NCBI RefSeq assembly: GCF_009917525.1
Contig: NZ_QZDU01000002.1
Location: forward strand, 124,001 to 188,000
Direction: 5' to 3'
DNA: 64,000 nt
Source of the DNA: Acutalibacter sp. 1XD8-36
GTDB lineage: Bacteria; Bacillota; Clostridia; Oscillospirales; Acutalibacteraceae
Shown one piece after another: positions 9,097-16,976 of the stretch. The translations under genes were made by a program, and so were the position numbers. Position 1 is the first letter of the stretch. Each line of letters opens with the position of its first letter. A model generated the notes under the pieces. The model saw nothing but the letters and a program-made list of their open reading frames with translations, made no database searches and was not told where the DNA came from.

Positions 9097-9268
9097 CATC
9101 TCAAAATGTTGGCTTTTTGGTCTGTTTGCTTACTTTTTGTCAGTTTCTGCCGGCCTGTTAATGAGAAAAACAAAATTTTTGAGAGTTTTATATGACGTTT
9201 TGATGTGTAAATTACAGCCGTGTTTTGTTAAGATGAATAAAAGCATTTTATTTGAAAGGAATGGGTGT

Positions 9269-10483
9269 ATGAACAGAACGCAGAAAACCGCGCAAAACAT
9301 GGGCAGGCTCTGGAACCGCGATTTTGTACTGGCAATGCTGGTCTCTTTTATTGTCGCCATGGCAAACGGGATGTTTAACCCTGTGCTTCCGGTTTACGCG
9401 GAGGGCTTCGGAATTGGCACCGACCTTATCGGCGCCATTGTAGCCGTTGCAACTTTTTTCTCCATGATAGCGCGCGCAGTTGTGGGGTGGCTCTCCGACA
9501 GCAGGAGCAAGAAAATGCTCATAGGGGTCTCACTTATCTGTATGATAGCCGCCTATGCCCTGTATCTACCGGCGAACGGCCCATGGCTTATCACCGGGGC
9601 GCGCATATTGCAGGGCGTGGGGCACGGCGCCCTCACTACGGTCCTTAGCACTCTGGCTATAGAGTACCTGCCGCCAAAGCGCATGGGCGAGGGCATAGGG
9701 ATGTACAGCCTGGCGGGCTCCCTGGCCCAATGTATTGCCCCTGTGCTTGGGACCCAGTTTGCAAAGCATTCACAGTACCGCCCGGCGTTTATTCTGGCTC
9801 TGGCTACTATTATCGGGGCTTTTGCCGCTTTGCAGCTTATTAAGGACGCCCCAAGGCCCCTGGCGTCAGCTGAAAAAGTACCGGCCGTGGAATTAATGGG
9901 GCAAAACCCTATAATAAGATTCATCAATATGTTTATATATAAGGACGCCCTACTTGGGGCCATGCTGCTTTTATTTATGGGCATATTACACAGCGCCATC
10001 TCAAACTATCTTGCAATCTATGGCTTTAAGCAGGATTTAACACAGATAGGCCTCTTTTTTACGGTGAACTCTGTTGTGCTGATTCTCTTCCGGCCTGTAC
10101 TTGGCAGGCTTGCGGACAAGACGCACCCAAGCCTGCTTATAGTCCCGGGCCTGGTATTTATGGGGCTGGTCTTTCTTATGCTCGGCAATCTGACGTCTGT
10201 GTGGCAGATATTTGCAGGGGGAACACTCTACGGCGCAGGCTTCGGCGCTGTCATGTCCATGAGCCAGATGATATCTGTAAAATCTGCCCCGCCTGAAAAA
10301 AGAGGTGTTGCCAACGGCACCTACTACGTTTTCGGGGATATCGGGCTATCTCTGGGTGCATATATTTCCGGGCTGCTCGCCAAGGAAATCGGTTATGGTG
10401 GGATGTTTCTTGTTATGGCAGGGGTAACTTCCTTTGCCATCGCCTTTTATCTCATATTCTCAAAAAAGCGCCAGCCAACATAA
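9269..10483 (+). CDS. MFS transporter, 12-TM
   Basis: 404 residues. The ATG at 9269 is chosen because GAAAGGA lies eight bases upstream (9254-9260); the longer in-frame version lacks a binding site and adds a non-membrane tail. The N half has the loop 2-3 motif A version GWLSDSRSKKMLIG, and the second half has GRLADKTHPSLL at the equivalent place. Hydrophobic segments alternate through both halves. It is divergent from the sugar importer and upstream of a sugar isomerase, so sugar or sugar-acid transport or efflux is plausible, but the substrate is unknown. Confidence 0.88.
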   Translation: MNRTQKTAQNMGRLWNRDFVLAMLVSFIVAMANGMFNPVLPVYAEGFGIGTDLIGAIVAVATFFSMIARAVVGWLSDSRSKKMLIGVSLICMIAAYALYLPANGPWLITGARILQGVGHGALTTVLSTLAIEYLPPKRMGEGIGMYSLAGSLAQCIAPVLGTQFAKHSQYRPAFILALATIIGAFAALQLIKDAPRPLASAEKVPAVELMGQNPIIRFINMFIYKDALLGAMLLLFMGILHSAISNYLAIYGFKQDLTQIGLFFTVNSVVLILFRPVLGRLADKTHPSLLIVPGLVFMGLVFLMLGNLTSVWQIFAGGTLYGAGFGAVMSMSQMISVKSAPPEKRGVANGTYYVFGDIGLSLGAYISGLLAKEIGYGGMFLVMAGVTSFAIAFYLIFSKKRQPT

Positions 10484-10509
10484 TGAGAGTTTTACACCAC
10501 CCTATGGGG

Positions 10510-10538
10510 TTGTTTCTCAATTTTAACGATGATATACT
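10510..10538 (+). promoter_or_regulatory. Promoter for the isomerase/epimerase gene
   Basis: TTGTTT (10510-10515), 17-bp spacer, TATACT (10533-10538). The gene begins 45 bp later with AAAAGGAGG as binding site. Confidence 0.5.
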
Positions 10539-10582
10539 TTTTAATATAAAGCCCGTAATATGCAAAAGGAGGATTTGACAAA

Positions 10583-11515
10583 ATGATTAAAGTAGGATTG
10601 ATTCTGTACTCCGTCCGGGAGGAAATGGCTAAGGACCCTATAGCCACCGTTGAAAAGGTGGGGGCGCTGGGCTACAAAAATATTGAGGTCTGCAACCACA
10701 ATGCCATCAGGGATTCCGGCTGCGGCTTCAATGTCCCCGCCGAGACGCTTAAATCTACCTTCGACAAGTTCGGCTCAAAGGTTGTGAGCGCCCATATCTT
10801 CCCCATGGAAAAGGCCAACCTGCCGGAGGTCATCGCCTATAACGAAACCTTGGGCAACCACAATATCGTGTGCCCCAACGGACGGTTTACAACATACGAC
10901 GACCTGATGTACCAGTGCGAGCGCTTCAACAAGACCGGCAGGCTCTGCAAGGAGGCCGGTATGACCTATCTGTATCATAACCATTATCACGAGTTCTATA
11001 CAATTAACGGCAGAACCATAATGGACCTGATGATGGAGAATACCGACCCCGAGTACCTCTCCCTTGAGCTTGACACCTTCTGGGTAATGCGGGCCGGCCT
11101 CGACCCGGTGGAGCAGCTCAAGCACTTCGGGAAGCGGGTAAAGCTGCTCCATCAGAAGGACTTCGCCTGGGACAGCATGGAGCCCCTCAATATGCGCGGG
11201 CTCACCCCTGAGGAGTGCATTCTGCCCGCTGAGGGGGCCGGTACTGACGGCGAAAGTGTATATGCGAAGACCGGCAGGCATGTTGACGCTGACGAGGCCG
11301 CAAAAAAGGCCCGTCGCATCCGCAACACCGCCTTTACGGAAATCGGCATGGGCATTATGAATATTCAGGATATCATCAACGCCGCAAATACATATACGGA
11401 CGCCGAGTACATTATTCTTGAGCAGGATGCCACCAGGCTGGAGAGCCAGCTTGTAAGCGTTGAAAAGAGCATGGAGGCCTTTAGAAAGTACGACGGAATA
11501 AGCTGGGACAACTGA
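10583..11515 (+). CDS. Sugar phosphate isomerase/epimerase (xylose-isomerase-like TIM barrel)
   Basis: A 310-residue AP_endonuc_2-fold enzyme. The segments YLYHNHYHEF, LELDTFWV, LLHQKDF and FTEIGMG supply the metal-binding Glu/Asp/His residues expected along the barrel. The start has the strong site AAAAGGAGG (10563-10571). Its place next to the importer and the Gfo/Idh/MocA genes suggests inosose, hexulose or similar epimerisation or dehydration, but the substrate cannot be read. It is monocistronic, with its own promoter and a strong terminator. Confidence 0.88.
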   Translation: MIKVGLILYSVREEMAKDPIATVEKVGALGYKNIEVCNHNAIRDSGCGFNVPAETLKSTFDKFGSKVVSAHIFPMEKANLPEVIAYNETLGNHNIVCPNGRFTTYDDLMYQCERFNKTGRLCKEAGMTYLYHNHYHEFYTINGRTIMDLMMENTDPEYLSLELDTFWVMRAGLDPVEQLKHFGKRVKLLHQKDFAWDSMEPLNMRGLTPEECILPAEGAGTDGESVYAKTGRHVDADEAAKKARRIRNTAFTEIGMGIMNIQDIINAANTYTDAEYIILEQDATRLESQLVSVEKSMEAFRKYDGISWDN

Positions 11516-11526
11516 CAGCGCACAAA

Positions 11527-11564
11527 AAATACACCCCCTGGTAAAACAGGGGGTGTATTTTTAT
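11527..11564 (+). terminator. Intrinsic terminator after the isomerase gene
   Basis: Perfect 14-bp stem (11527-11540 with 11547-11560), six-base loop, then a T-rich tract. Confidence 0.9.
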
Positions 11565-11581
11565 ATAAGCCATGAGAAAAC

Positions 11582-11621
11582 AAAAAAACAGGCAATGCCT
11601 ACATCGCGGCATTTGCCTGTT
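11582..11621 (-). terminator. Intrinsic terminator of the BlaI/M56/secreted-protein operon
   Basis: Stem 11587-11599 with 11608-11621 (one bulged base), followed on the minus strand by seven Ts at 11582-11588. Confidence 0.8.
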
Positions 11622-11640
11622 TATAATAGATAGTATAACA

Positions 11641-11895
11641 TTACATATCAATCCAATCGGGGTCAACCCAGTAGGCCCTTGTTGCGTTCCAGCGTCTATA
11701 CTGTTTTACTCCATTATGAGTCCTTACATATATAAGAATATGGTCTGCATATGGAACTGCTTCTGATTCTCCTGCACGTAATACAACCGCTTGTTGCTCT
11801 GATGGCGCAGCTGCCTTTGCTGGAGTTGCAAAGCCTGCTGTCAAAACTAATGCCATCATTAACACTGAAAGTACTTTGCAAATACGCAATTTCAT
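11641..11895 (-). CDS. Small secreted protein of unknown function
   Basis: 84 residues with a clear Sec signal peptide: positive start MKLRICK, hydrophobic core, and probable cleavage after AKA near residue 28. The mature part is about 56 residues and ends in an aromatic-rich strand set (HNGVKQYRRWNATRAYWVD) like that of small secreted clostridial proteins. Its start overlaps the stop of the M56 peptidase gene by four bases (ATGA), so it is translated with it. It could be a target, ligand or effector of the membrane peptidase; I do not recognise a named family. Confidence 0.8.
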   Translation of the reverse strand: MKLRICKVLSVLMMALVLTAGFATPAKAAAPSEQQAVVLRAGESEAVPYADHILIYVRTHNGVKQYRRWNATRAYWVDPDWIDM

Positions 11896-13052
11896 TCTAT
11901 CAATTCCTCTCTACAATCTATTCCCATCGATATAAAAACTTCCGCAGTTTCTTCCTTGATTTTGTACGGCTTCTCTCCAGGTGAATGTAAGATATAATCT
12001 CCGTTTATAGTTTTCACGATGAAACTCTCTATTACATACTCGGCAGTTCCATCCCCAGATACTATGTCTGTTTCTTGGGGATAATATATGGGCTGAATCA
12101 CTGCCATATATGACATTCCGAAAGCAATCAAATACAGCGTCACTATCACCGGCAAAACCCATTTATGTACGCTTTGCGGCGGTTTCATCACCACTTGAAA
12201 CCGCTCAACCAATGACTTGTTATTTCTAAGCTTAATCATACCCAACGCCCCGATAATTTTAAACTGCGGGCCATTTCCCTGGTCTTTCAGGAGATTCAGT
12301 ATGATTCCCAGATATTCCTCTTTCTTGCGGTGGCTGAAATTCTGAGTTGCCGCCAGGTCACACTTTATTTCCAGAATCTGGGATATATCCCTAAGCAGCA
12401 GATAGGCGGCGGGATTCCACCAGAATATACAGCAGAATACGATTACGAGGAATTTCACGGTCAAGTCGCGGTTGTAGAAATGCGTATACTCGTGCTTTAT
12501 GATATAGTAAAGCTCCTGGTCTGAGAATTTGCCGTATGGCAGCAGTATCCTCTTTTTCCACAGTCCAATTCCCATCGGTACTGCGGTTTCCGGGCAAATG
12601 AAAGCTTCGGCCTTTATCCTCCGCGGGTATTCAGACTGCACTTGGCTGAGTATGCGCTCAATTCTTTCTGAGGTGCATGTGGAGTATCTGCTAATCCTCA
12701 ATAAATACAGACCATACTGGACAGCAAATATAATCACCAACAGCAGCGAAGCCGAACACCATACGCCAAGGAAAAGGGAGAAGTACGATGTTTCTTTCGA
12801 CATGACATAGATGGGTTCGATGTAAACTTTCTCATAAAACCCATTAACAAGTTTTGGCAGTTCAATCGTCCTGGTAAAAGAAAACTCCGGGGTAAACAAC
12901 ATGCGCAGCAGGCAGAGCAAGTAGCCTATCAGCACGGACTTTACGCCGAATTTTCTTATGAAGCTTGGGTTCTTCCTGAGAAGGTGTACAGAAACGAGGA
13001 TAAAAGTGCTAAAGATGAAAGCCGTAATAAAGGAGAAAATAGTAAAAGACAT
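11892..13052 (-). CDS. M56-family (BlaR1-like) membrane metallopeptidase, sensor-less
   Basis: 386 residues using the ATG at 13052, which has TAAGGAG nine bases upstream. The ATG nine bases earlier touches the binding site and is rejected. Three or four N-terminal membrane segments precede the cytoplasmic zinc site HEYTH (187-191), with the distal acidic ligand near EIKCDL. Unlike BlaR1 it lacks a penicillin-binding sensor: after the last membrane segment only about 80 residues remain. Such proteins cleave BlaI-type repressors in response to an envelope signal, and the BlaI gene lies directly upstream. Confidence 0.9.
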   Translation of the reverse strand: MSFTIFSFITAFIFSTFILVSVHLLRKNPSFIRKFGVKSVLIGYLLCLLRMLFTPEFSFTRTIELPKLVNGFYEKVYIEPIYVMSKETSYFSLFLGVWCSASLLLVIIFAVQYGLYLLRISRYSTCTSERIERILSQVQSEYPRRIKAEAFICPETAVPMGIGLWKKRILLPYGKFSDQELYYIIKHEYTHFYNRDLTVKFLVIVFCCIFWWNPAAYLLLRDISQILEIKCDLAATQNFSHRKKEEYLGIILNLLKDQGNGPQFKIIGALGMIKLRNNKSLVERFQVVMKPPQSVHKWVLPVIVTLYLIAFGMSYMAVIQPIYYPQETDIVSGDGTAEYVIESFIVKTINGDYILHSPGEKPYKIKEETAEVFISMGIDCREELIE

Positions 13053-13065
13053 TTCGAGCATCTCC

Positions 13066-13494
13066 TTACTTCGAGTTCTTCAGTGAACTATCATCCTCCG
13101 ATTCATCAGAAAACTCCTGTAGCATCTGCTCAAGTTGTTGAATCAATTCCTTCCTGTCATTGTCGCTTTCCCTGGCAAGCATTGTGACCGCGGCCTTGAA
13201 GAACATCCTTTTATTAAGATTCTTCCCCGCGGCTAAATTGACGAAGTATTCCTCCTTGGAAACAGTCGGCATAAACTGCCTGGCATACTGCTTTACATAC
13301 CGCACTGTGCCAACCTCCTTTATCAGCCCCTTGCCCAGCAGGGAGCGGAGCATAATCTGGAGGTAGTTCTCTTTCCAGGAATGGGAAGTGCTGAGCTCAA
13401 GTATGTCGTTACAGGTAACAGGCTCGCCGTGCTCCCACATGAAATCCATCAATTCTTCCTCGCGCTTAGTCAGTTTGACTCCGTTTTGCACCAT
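13066..13494 (-). CDS. BlaI/MecI-family transcriptional repressor
   Basis: 142 residues. The N-terminal winged helix (KLTKREEELMDFMWEHGEPVT then LQIMLRSLLGKGLI) is the BlaI/MecI/Penicillinase_R type, and a C-terminal helical dimerisation part with an acidic tail follows. GGAAGGGGG precedes the ATG. It is the first gene of the operon and its stop overlaps the binding site of the M56 gene. It is expected to repress its own operon until cleaved by the peptidase. Confidence 0.92.
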   Translation of the reverse strand: MVQNGVKLTKREEELMDFMWEHGEPVTCNDILELSTSHSWKENYLQIMLRSLLGKGLIKEVGTVRYVKQYARQFMPTVSKEEYFVNLAAGKNLNKRMFFKAAVTMLARESDNDRKELIQQLEQMLQEFSDESEDDSSLKNSK

Positions 13495-13558
13495 ATCTCA
13501 CCCCCTTCCGCTATTCATCGCTGTGTAATGCTATCATCTAACTCTTTGTGTTGTTGCT

Positions 13559-13587
13559 AGTTTATCACATATATTTCTAAATGTCAA
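13559..13587 (-). promoter_or_regulatory. Promoter of the BlaI/M56 operon
   Basis: On the minus strand TTGACA (13582-13587), 17-bp spacer, TAAACT (13559-13564), 65 bp upstream of the repressor ATG. Unlike the promoter at 16938, it has no ACTA-N6-TAGT palindrome that I can see. Confidence 0.65.
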
Positions 13588-13650
13588 TAAATTTTTTCTC
13601 TCTAGGGAAATAAAATTAGTTTCGGTCAGCCCCGGGGAATTTATATATGA

Positions 13651-13684
13651 AAGTACGCCGGTGTCACATGTCACCGGCGTACTT
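13651..13684 (-). terminator. Hairpin terminator after the second Gfo/Idh/MocA gene
   Basis: Perfect 13-bp stem (13651-13663 with 13672-13684) and an eight-base loop, just past the stop codon; an AT-rich but not T-run tail follows on the minus strand. Confidence 0.7.
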
Positions 13685-13698
13685 CCCTACTCCGCTTA

Positions 13699-14808
13699 TC
13701 AGAACTTAATCTCTTTGCCCTGGGCCGCGGACTGATAAATGCTGTCCAGAATCTTTGTGACGGTGAAAGCCTGCTCGGGTTTTACCAGGGGCTCGCCGTC
13801 ATTTATAATGGCCTCAAGCCACTGCTTGCACTCCAGGTCCTTGGGGCTTTCAGAACTGGCGTGGAAGTAGGCTATGCTGCCTGCTGAGGAGAGGCTCTCC
13901 TCGGTGAGCTGGCCGTAATCGGTCTTATTGATTACCAGGTCATACTCCCCCGGGCCCTTACTCAGTCCGCCGATTATCTCAGCTCCCGCCTTTGTGCCGC
14001 AGAGGGTTGTAGCCGCCTCTCGGGACTCCTTCATATTTATTGCCCAGGCGGATTCCAGGAATATTGTAGCGCCGTTCTTCATCTTGATGAAGCCGAAGGC
14101 GGAGTCCTCCACCTCGTACTTCTCCGGGTCCCAGGGGCCGAACATGTTGCCTACGGTGGCCTCGGGCAGGTGGCCCAGCTTCTCAAACACGGAGCCGGTG
14201 ACGCTCTCCACCTCATAGTTGTCCATCATCCACAGGGTGATGTCCAGGGCGTGGGTGCCGATGTCGATGAGGGGCCCGCCTCCCTGCTTGGACTTGTCCG
14301 GGAATACGCCCCAGGTGGGCACGGCACGGCGGCGGATGGCGTGGGCCTTGGCAAAGTAGATGTCTCCCAGGGCGCCCTCCCGGCAGGCCTTGTAGAGGGT
14401 CTGGGTGTCCCGGCGGAAACGGTTCTGATAACCGATGGTGAACTTTTTGCCGGACTTCTTCCAGGCGTCCATCATGAGCTTTGCGTCCTCGGTAGTGGCA
14501 GCCATGGGCTTCTCGCACATGACATGCTTGCCCGCTTCAAACGCCGCTATTGTGATGGGGCAGTGGGCCACGTTGGGGGTTAGCACATGTACCACGTCTA
14601 TTGAGGAATCCTTAAGGAGCTCGTGGTAGTCCTCGTACACCTTTGCTCCATCAATGCCGTACTCAGCCGCGGCCTTCTGTGCCCGCTCCGGGATGATGTC
14701 ACAGAAGGCCACCATCTCGCACTTGTCGTTCTGGGATTTAAGGGCCGGCATATGCTTTGAGTTTGCAATGCCGCCGCAGCCGATGATTCCGACTTTTAAT
14801 TTTTCCAT
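13699..14808 (-). CDS. Gfo/Idh/MocA-family oxidoreductase (second copy)
   Basis: 369 residues, starting at the ATG at 14808 behind AGGAGGG. A longer in-frame reading lacks a binding site and runs through the promoter. The Rossmann start KVGIIGCGGIANSKHMPAL, the CEKPMAA lysine motif and GGGPLIDIGTHALDITLW match the copy at 3506-4612 almost residue for residue. The two differ mainly in the last third. It is alone in its transcript, with its own promoter and terminator, so the paralogues are probably induced under different conditions. Confidence 0.93.
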   Translation of the reverse strand: MEKLKVGIIGCGGIANSKHMPALKSQNDKCEMVAFCDIIPERAQKAAAEYGIDGAKVYEDYHELLKDSSIDVVHVLTPNVAHCPITIAAFEAGKHVMCEKPMAATTEDAKLMMDAWKKSGKKFTIGYQNRFRRDTQTLYKACREGALGDIYFAKAHAIRRRAVPTWGVFPDKSKQGGGPLIDIGTHALDITLWMMDNYEVESVTGSVFEKLGHLPEATVGNMFGPWDPEKYEVEDSAFGFIKMKNGATIFLESAWAINMKESREAATTLCGTKAGAEIIGGLSKGPGEYDLVINKTDYGQLTEESLSSAGSIAYFHASSESPKDLECKQWLEAIINDGEPLVKPEQAFTVTKILDSIYQSAAQGKEIKF

Positions 14809-14845
14809 CTTTGTCCCTCCTGAGATGTTAATTGGGTTTAACAAA

Positions 14846-14873
14846 ATTATACTACTTTTCCCATATATGTCAA
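14846..14873 (-). promoter_or_regulatory. Promoter of the second Gfo/Idh/MocA gene
   Basis: On the minus strand TTGACA (14868-14873), 16-bp spacer, TATAAT (14846-14851). Confidence 0.75.
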
Positions 14874-14897
14874 GTGTGAATGCCGCCCTTGACATAT
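14865..14897. promoter_or_regulatory. Inverted repeat joining two divergent promoters
   Basis: ATATGTCAAG (14865-14874) and CTTGACATAT (14888-14897) are perfect 10-bp arms around 13 bp. Each arm contains the -35 hexamer of one of the two divergent promoters, so one bound dimer could act on both genes. Confidence 0.6.
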
Positions 14898-14918
14898 CAT
14901 AAATTGACATGCTATAAT
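14889..14918 (+). promoter_or_regulatory. Promoter of the MFS exporter and its leader
   Basis: TTGACA (14889-14894), 18-bp spacer, TATAAT (14913-14918), 32 bp upstream of the leader peptide start. Confidence 0.75.
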
Positions 14919-14949
14919 TTGCATGTAATAATTTAACCTGGAGGGTATC

Positions 14950-15003
14950 ATGCAGAATATTTCACTTCCGCTATGTATTGCCTCCGCTCCATGCAGGGCT
15001 TGA
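14950..15003 (+). CDS. Putative 17-residue leader peptide of the MFS exporter
   Basis: A short ORF encoding MQNISLPLCIASAPCRA, with GGAGGG at 14940-14945 and the promoter directly upstream. It ends inside a hairpin (14987-14995 with 15010-15018), and the exporter starts 96 bases later. Leader peptides of this size upstream of efflux or ribosome-protection genes (the Erm/Cat/Mef type) cause ribosomes stalled by a drug to refold the mRNA. Sequence shows the ORF, site and hairpin; the regulatory role is inference. Confidence 0.55.
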   Translation: MQNISLPLCIASAPCRA

Positions 15004-15092
15004 GGACAATGCATGGAGCATAGAGGCTAAGGGCCCCCGCCCTGTAAGTCCTCGGGCTTTGCAAATTTGATAATATAAATATCAAAGGAGCG
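14985..15092 (+). promoter_or_regulatory. Candidate translational attenuator of the MFS exporter
   Basis: Two mutually exclusive pairings are visible. One is the 9-bp hairpin CTCCATGCA/TGCATGGAG (14987-14995 with 15010-15018). The other pairs CGCTCC (14985-14990) with GGAGCG (15087-15092), which covers the exporter's ribosome binding site. The leader ORF ends in this region, so ribosome position could decide between them. Confidence 0.4.
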
Positions 15093-15099
15093 AAGTCTA

Positions 15100-16386
15100 A
15101 TGAAAAAGTATAAAACATATAAGGTCCTGCGCCCGTACCTTTTGCTGTGGGGCACCCAGTCCCTCTCGTCCCTTGGCAGTTCCATGACCGGCTACGGGCT
15201 GATATTGTGGCTCTACCGGCAGAACGGCTCCGCGCTGGAGACCGCCATGCTCTCTATCTGTTCCTACGCGCCGTATGTGCTTGTGAGCATTTTCGCCGGG
15301 GCGCTCAGCGACCGCTGGAACAAAAAGCGCATAATGCTCGTGTGCGACCTGCTGGCGGCTCTCAGCACTGTCGTAGTGTTGATGCTGCTGAGAAGCGGCC
15401 TGCTGGTGCCATGGCATATTTACGTTCTCAATGCCATAAACGGCCTGATGAACACTGTCCAGCAGCCTGCAGGCGATGTGGCCGCCACGCTGCTTGTCCC
15501 TAAGGAGTATTACCAGAAGACCAGCGGCCTGAGGTCCTTCTCCCTGTCGCTGAACACCATACTGCACCCGGTGATAGCCTCAGCACTCTTTGCCTTTTTC
15601 GGCATGGATCTGGTGATTGCCGTTGATTTGGCTACCTTCGCCGTGGCCTTTGTCACACTTCTGTTTTTTATCCGTATCCCTGAAATCCCCCGGGAGAACA
15701 GGCCCCGGGAGAAGCTTCTAGCGGCTGCAAGGTCGGGGCTGGACTGGATTCGGGCCAACCGGCTGATTCTGGACCTTATTCTCTTTCTGGCGTTTATAAA
15801 CCTGGTGGCGTCGGCCTATAATGCCGCCCTGCCCGCCATGCTGCTCAGCCGTGAAAACGGCGGCGAGACTGTGCTGGGCCTGTTGAACGCCGTGACCGGA
15901 GCCGCGTCCATGGCAGGGGGGCTTATAACCACCCTGATGCCCGAGCCAAAAAACCGGGTGCGGACCATCTGCCTCTCGCTGATGATGTCCATGGGCACGG
16001 AAAATTTCCTGCTGGCCTTTGGGCGCACGCCGCTAATATGGTGTTTGGGCTCCGTCTTGGGCTGGCTGCCAATTCCCCTGATGAATGCCAATATGGACGT
16101 TATCTTCCGCTCCACCATCCCCACGGACTTGCAGGGAAGGGTGTATTCCTGCCGCAATACGCTGCAGTTTTTCACCATCCCTGTGGGATATTTCCTTGGC
16201 GGCCTGCTTGTGGACCGGGTTTTTGAGCCCCTGATGGCTGCCGCTTCTCCGGAGAGCGCGCTGGTGTTTTTATTTGGCGCTGGGAAGGGCTCAGGGGCTG
16301 CGGCGATGTTTTTTGTGCTGGGAGTTGCTGGGGTTTTGGTTTGCTTGAGGTTTTATTGGGGGTTGCGTAGGTTTATGAAAAATTGA
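15100..16386 (+). CDS. MFS drug exporter, Mef-like
   Basis: 428 residues with 12 membrane segments. The start is an ATG behind AAAGGAG (15084-15090). Features shared with macrolide-efflux (Mef) proteins include the N-terminal LLLWGTQSLSSLGSSMT segment, loop 2-3 GALSDRWNKKRIMLVCDL, and NAINGLMNTVQQPAGDVAATLLVP in the region after TM4. Drug or peptide efflux is likely; the actual substrate is not known. The presence of a leader peptide supports induction by a ribosome-targeting compound. Confidence 0.85.
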   Translation: MKKYKTYKVLRPYLLLWGTQSLSSLGSSMTGYGLILWLYRQNGSALETAMLSICSYAPYVLVSIFAGALSDRWNKKRIMLVCDLLAALSTVVVLMLLRSGLLVPWHIYVLNAINGLMNTVQQPAGDVAATLLVPKEYYQKTSGLRSFSLSLNTILHPVIASALFAFFGMDLVIAVDLATFAVAFVTLLFFIRIPEIPRENRPREKLLAAARSGLDWIRANRLILDLILFLAFINLVASAYNAALPAMLLSRENGGETVLGLLNAVTGAASMAGGLITTLMPEPKNRVRTICLSLMMSMGTENFLLAFGRTPLIWCLGSVLGWLPIPLMNANMDVIFRSTIPTDLQGRVYSCRNTLQFFTIPVGYFLGGLLVDRVFEPLMAAASPESALVFLFGAGKGSGAAAMFFVLGVAGVLVCLRFYWGLRRFMKN

Positions 16387-16402
16387 ATATTTGGGATAGA
16401 AA

Positions 16403-16434
16403 AAATCCTTCGGAGTTTTCCGGAGGATTTTTTT
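16403..16434 (+). terminator. Intrinsic terminator after the MFS exporter
   Basis: Stem 16403-16413 with 16420-16430 (one G-T pair), then seven Ts. Confidence 0.85.
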
Positions 16435-16508
16435 GCGGATATTTTGTCGGGATGTATTGGGATGAGGATGGATATAGAAGGGGAGTGGGTGATGCGGGCA
16501 AAAGTGCA

Positions 16509-16531
16509 CGCACTCGGCGTTGCCGAGTGCG
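16509..16531 (-). terminator. Terminator of the tRNA-Gly gene
   Basis: Perfect 10-bp stem (16509-16518 with 16522-16531) and a three-base loop, 23 bases downstream of the tRNA on its own strand, with a short T-run shortly after. Confidence 0.7.
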
Positions 16532-16553
16532 CGGATTGGTTGTATAGAAAAGT

Positions 16554-16627
16554 TGGAGCGGGCGAAGGGAATCGAACCCTCGTATTCAGCTTGGGAAGCT
16601 GATGTTCTACCATTGAACTACGCCCGC
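16554..16627 (-). tRNA. tRNA-Gly, anticodon CCC
   Basis: A 74-base tRNA with encoded CCA end. The acceptor arms GCGGGCG and CGCCCGC pair perfectly. The D arm contains the TTCAATGGTAGAA segment and the T loop GGTTCGATTCC. The anticodon stem TCAGC/GCTGA encloses the loop TTCCCAA, giving CCC. It reads GGG codons, which are common in this GC-rich sequence. It has its own promoter and terminator. Confidence 0.96.
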
Positions 16628-16637
16628 AATTTTCTTT

Positions 16638-16666
16638 ATTATACTCCTATAAATCAAAAATGTCAA
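16638..16666 (-). promoter_or_regulatory. Promoter of the tRNA-Gly gene
   Basis: Consensus TTGACA (16661-16666), 17-bp spacer and TATAAT (16638-16643) on the minus strand, 11 bases before the tRNA. Confidence 0.85.
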
Positions 16667-16922
16667 TGGGCAAATGAATTTTTTTCATGACTCCAACCGT
16701 CCTTGTGAACATCCGGTGCAATGGGCACTAACCCAGCAAGCGTTGAGGGTGCGGAATTACTCTCTACGCCTGTTTATTTTCTTGGTTTCTGTCGGGGCAA
16801 AACTACGCGTCCCGAAAAATCTTACCTGTTTTTTCAAAGCAGAGTCAGTGTCTAAGTGTCTGTCAGCCTGTAGTACCCGTTTGTAAAAAACTGCCGGTTG
16901 TTCACAAACTCTTTACATATAA
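16667..16922. other. Intergenic stretch without a recognisable gene
   Basis: About 255 bases between the tRNA promoter and the BlaI operator array. An open stretch at 16674-16886 gives 70 codons, but it has no ribosome binding site and its translation shows no domain. I see no repeat, RNA structure or insertion-sequence end here. Confidence 0.5.
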
Positions 16923-16936
16923 ACTACCGGAATAGT
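16923..16936. promoter_or_regulatory. BlaI-type operator half-site palindrome 1
   Basis: ACTACCGGAATAGT, of the form ACTA-N6-TAGT, directly upstream of the -35 hexamer of the BlaI/M56 operon. Confidence 0.55.
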
Positions 16937-16937
16937 G

Positions 16938-16966
16938 TTGACACGCTTGCACTACTGTGATAGTAT
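16938..16966 (+). promoter_or_regulatory. Promoter of the BlaI / long-M56 operon
   Basis: TTGACA (16938-16943), 17-bp spacer, TAGTAT (16961-16966). The -10 lies inside the second operator palindrome. Confidence 0.75.
16951..16964. promoter_or_regulatory. BlaI-type operator palindrome 2
   Basis: ACTACTGTGATAGT, ACTA-N6-TAGT, overlapping the spacer and -10 of the promoter; it starts 28 bp after palindrome 1. Confidence 0.65.
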
Positions 16967-16976
16967 AGATGTATAA

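Noticed and set aside
15029..15045. GC-rich GGGC-CCCC-GCCC stretch as a terminator in the MFS leader
   Set aside because: Only 5 bp of stem and no T-run follows; not convincing as a terminator.
16674..16886. Open frame of 70 codons between the tRNA and the BlaI genes
   Set aside because: No ribosome binding site or promoter, and the translation shows no recognisable domain. Left as intergenic.
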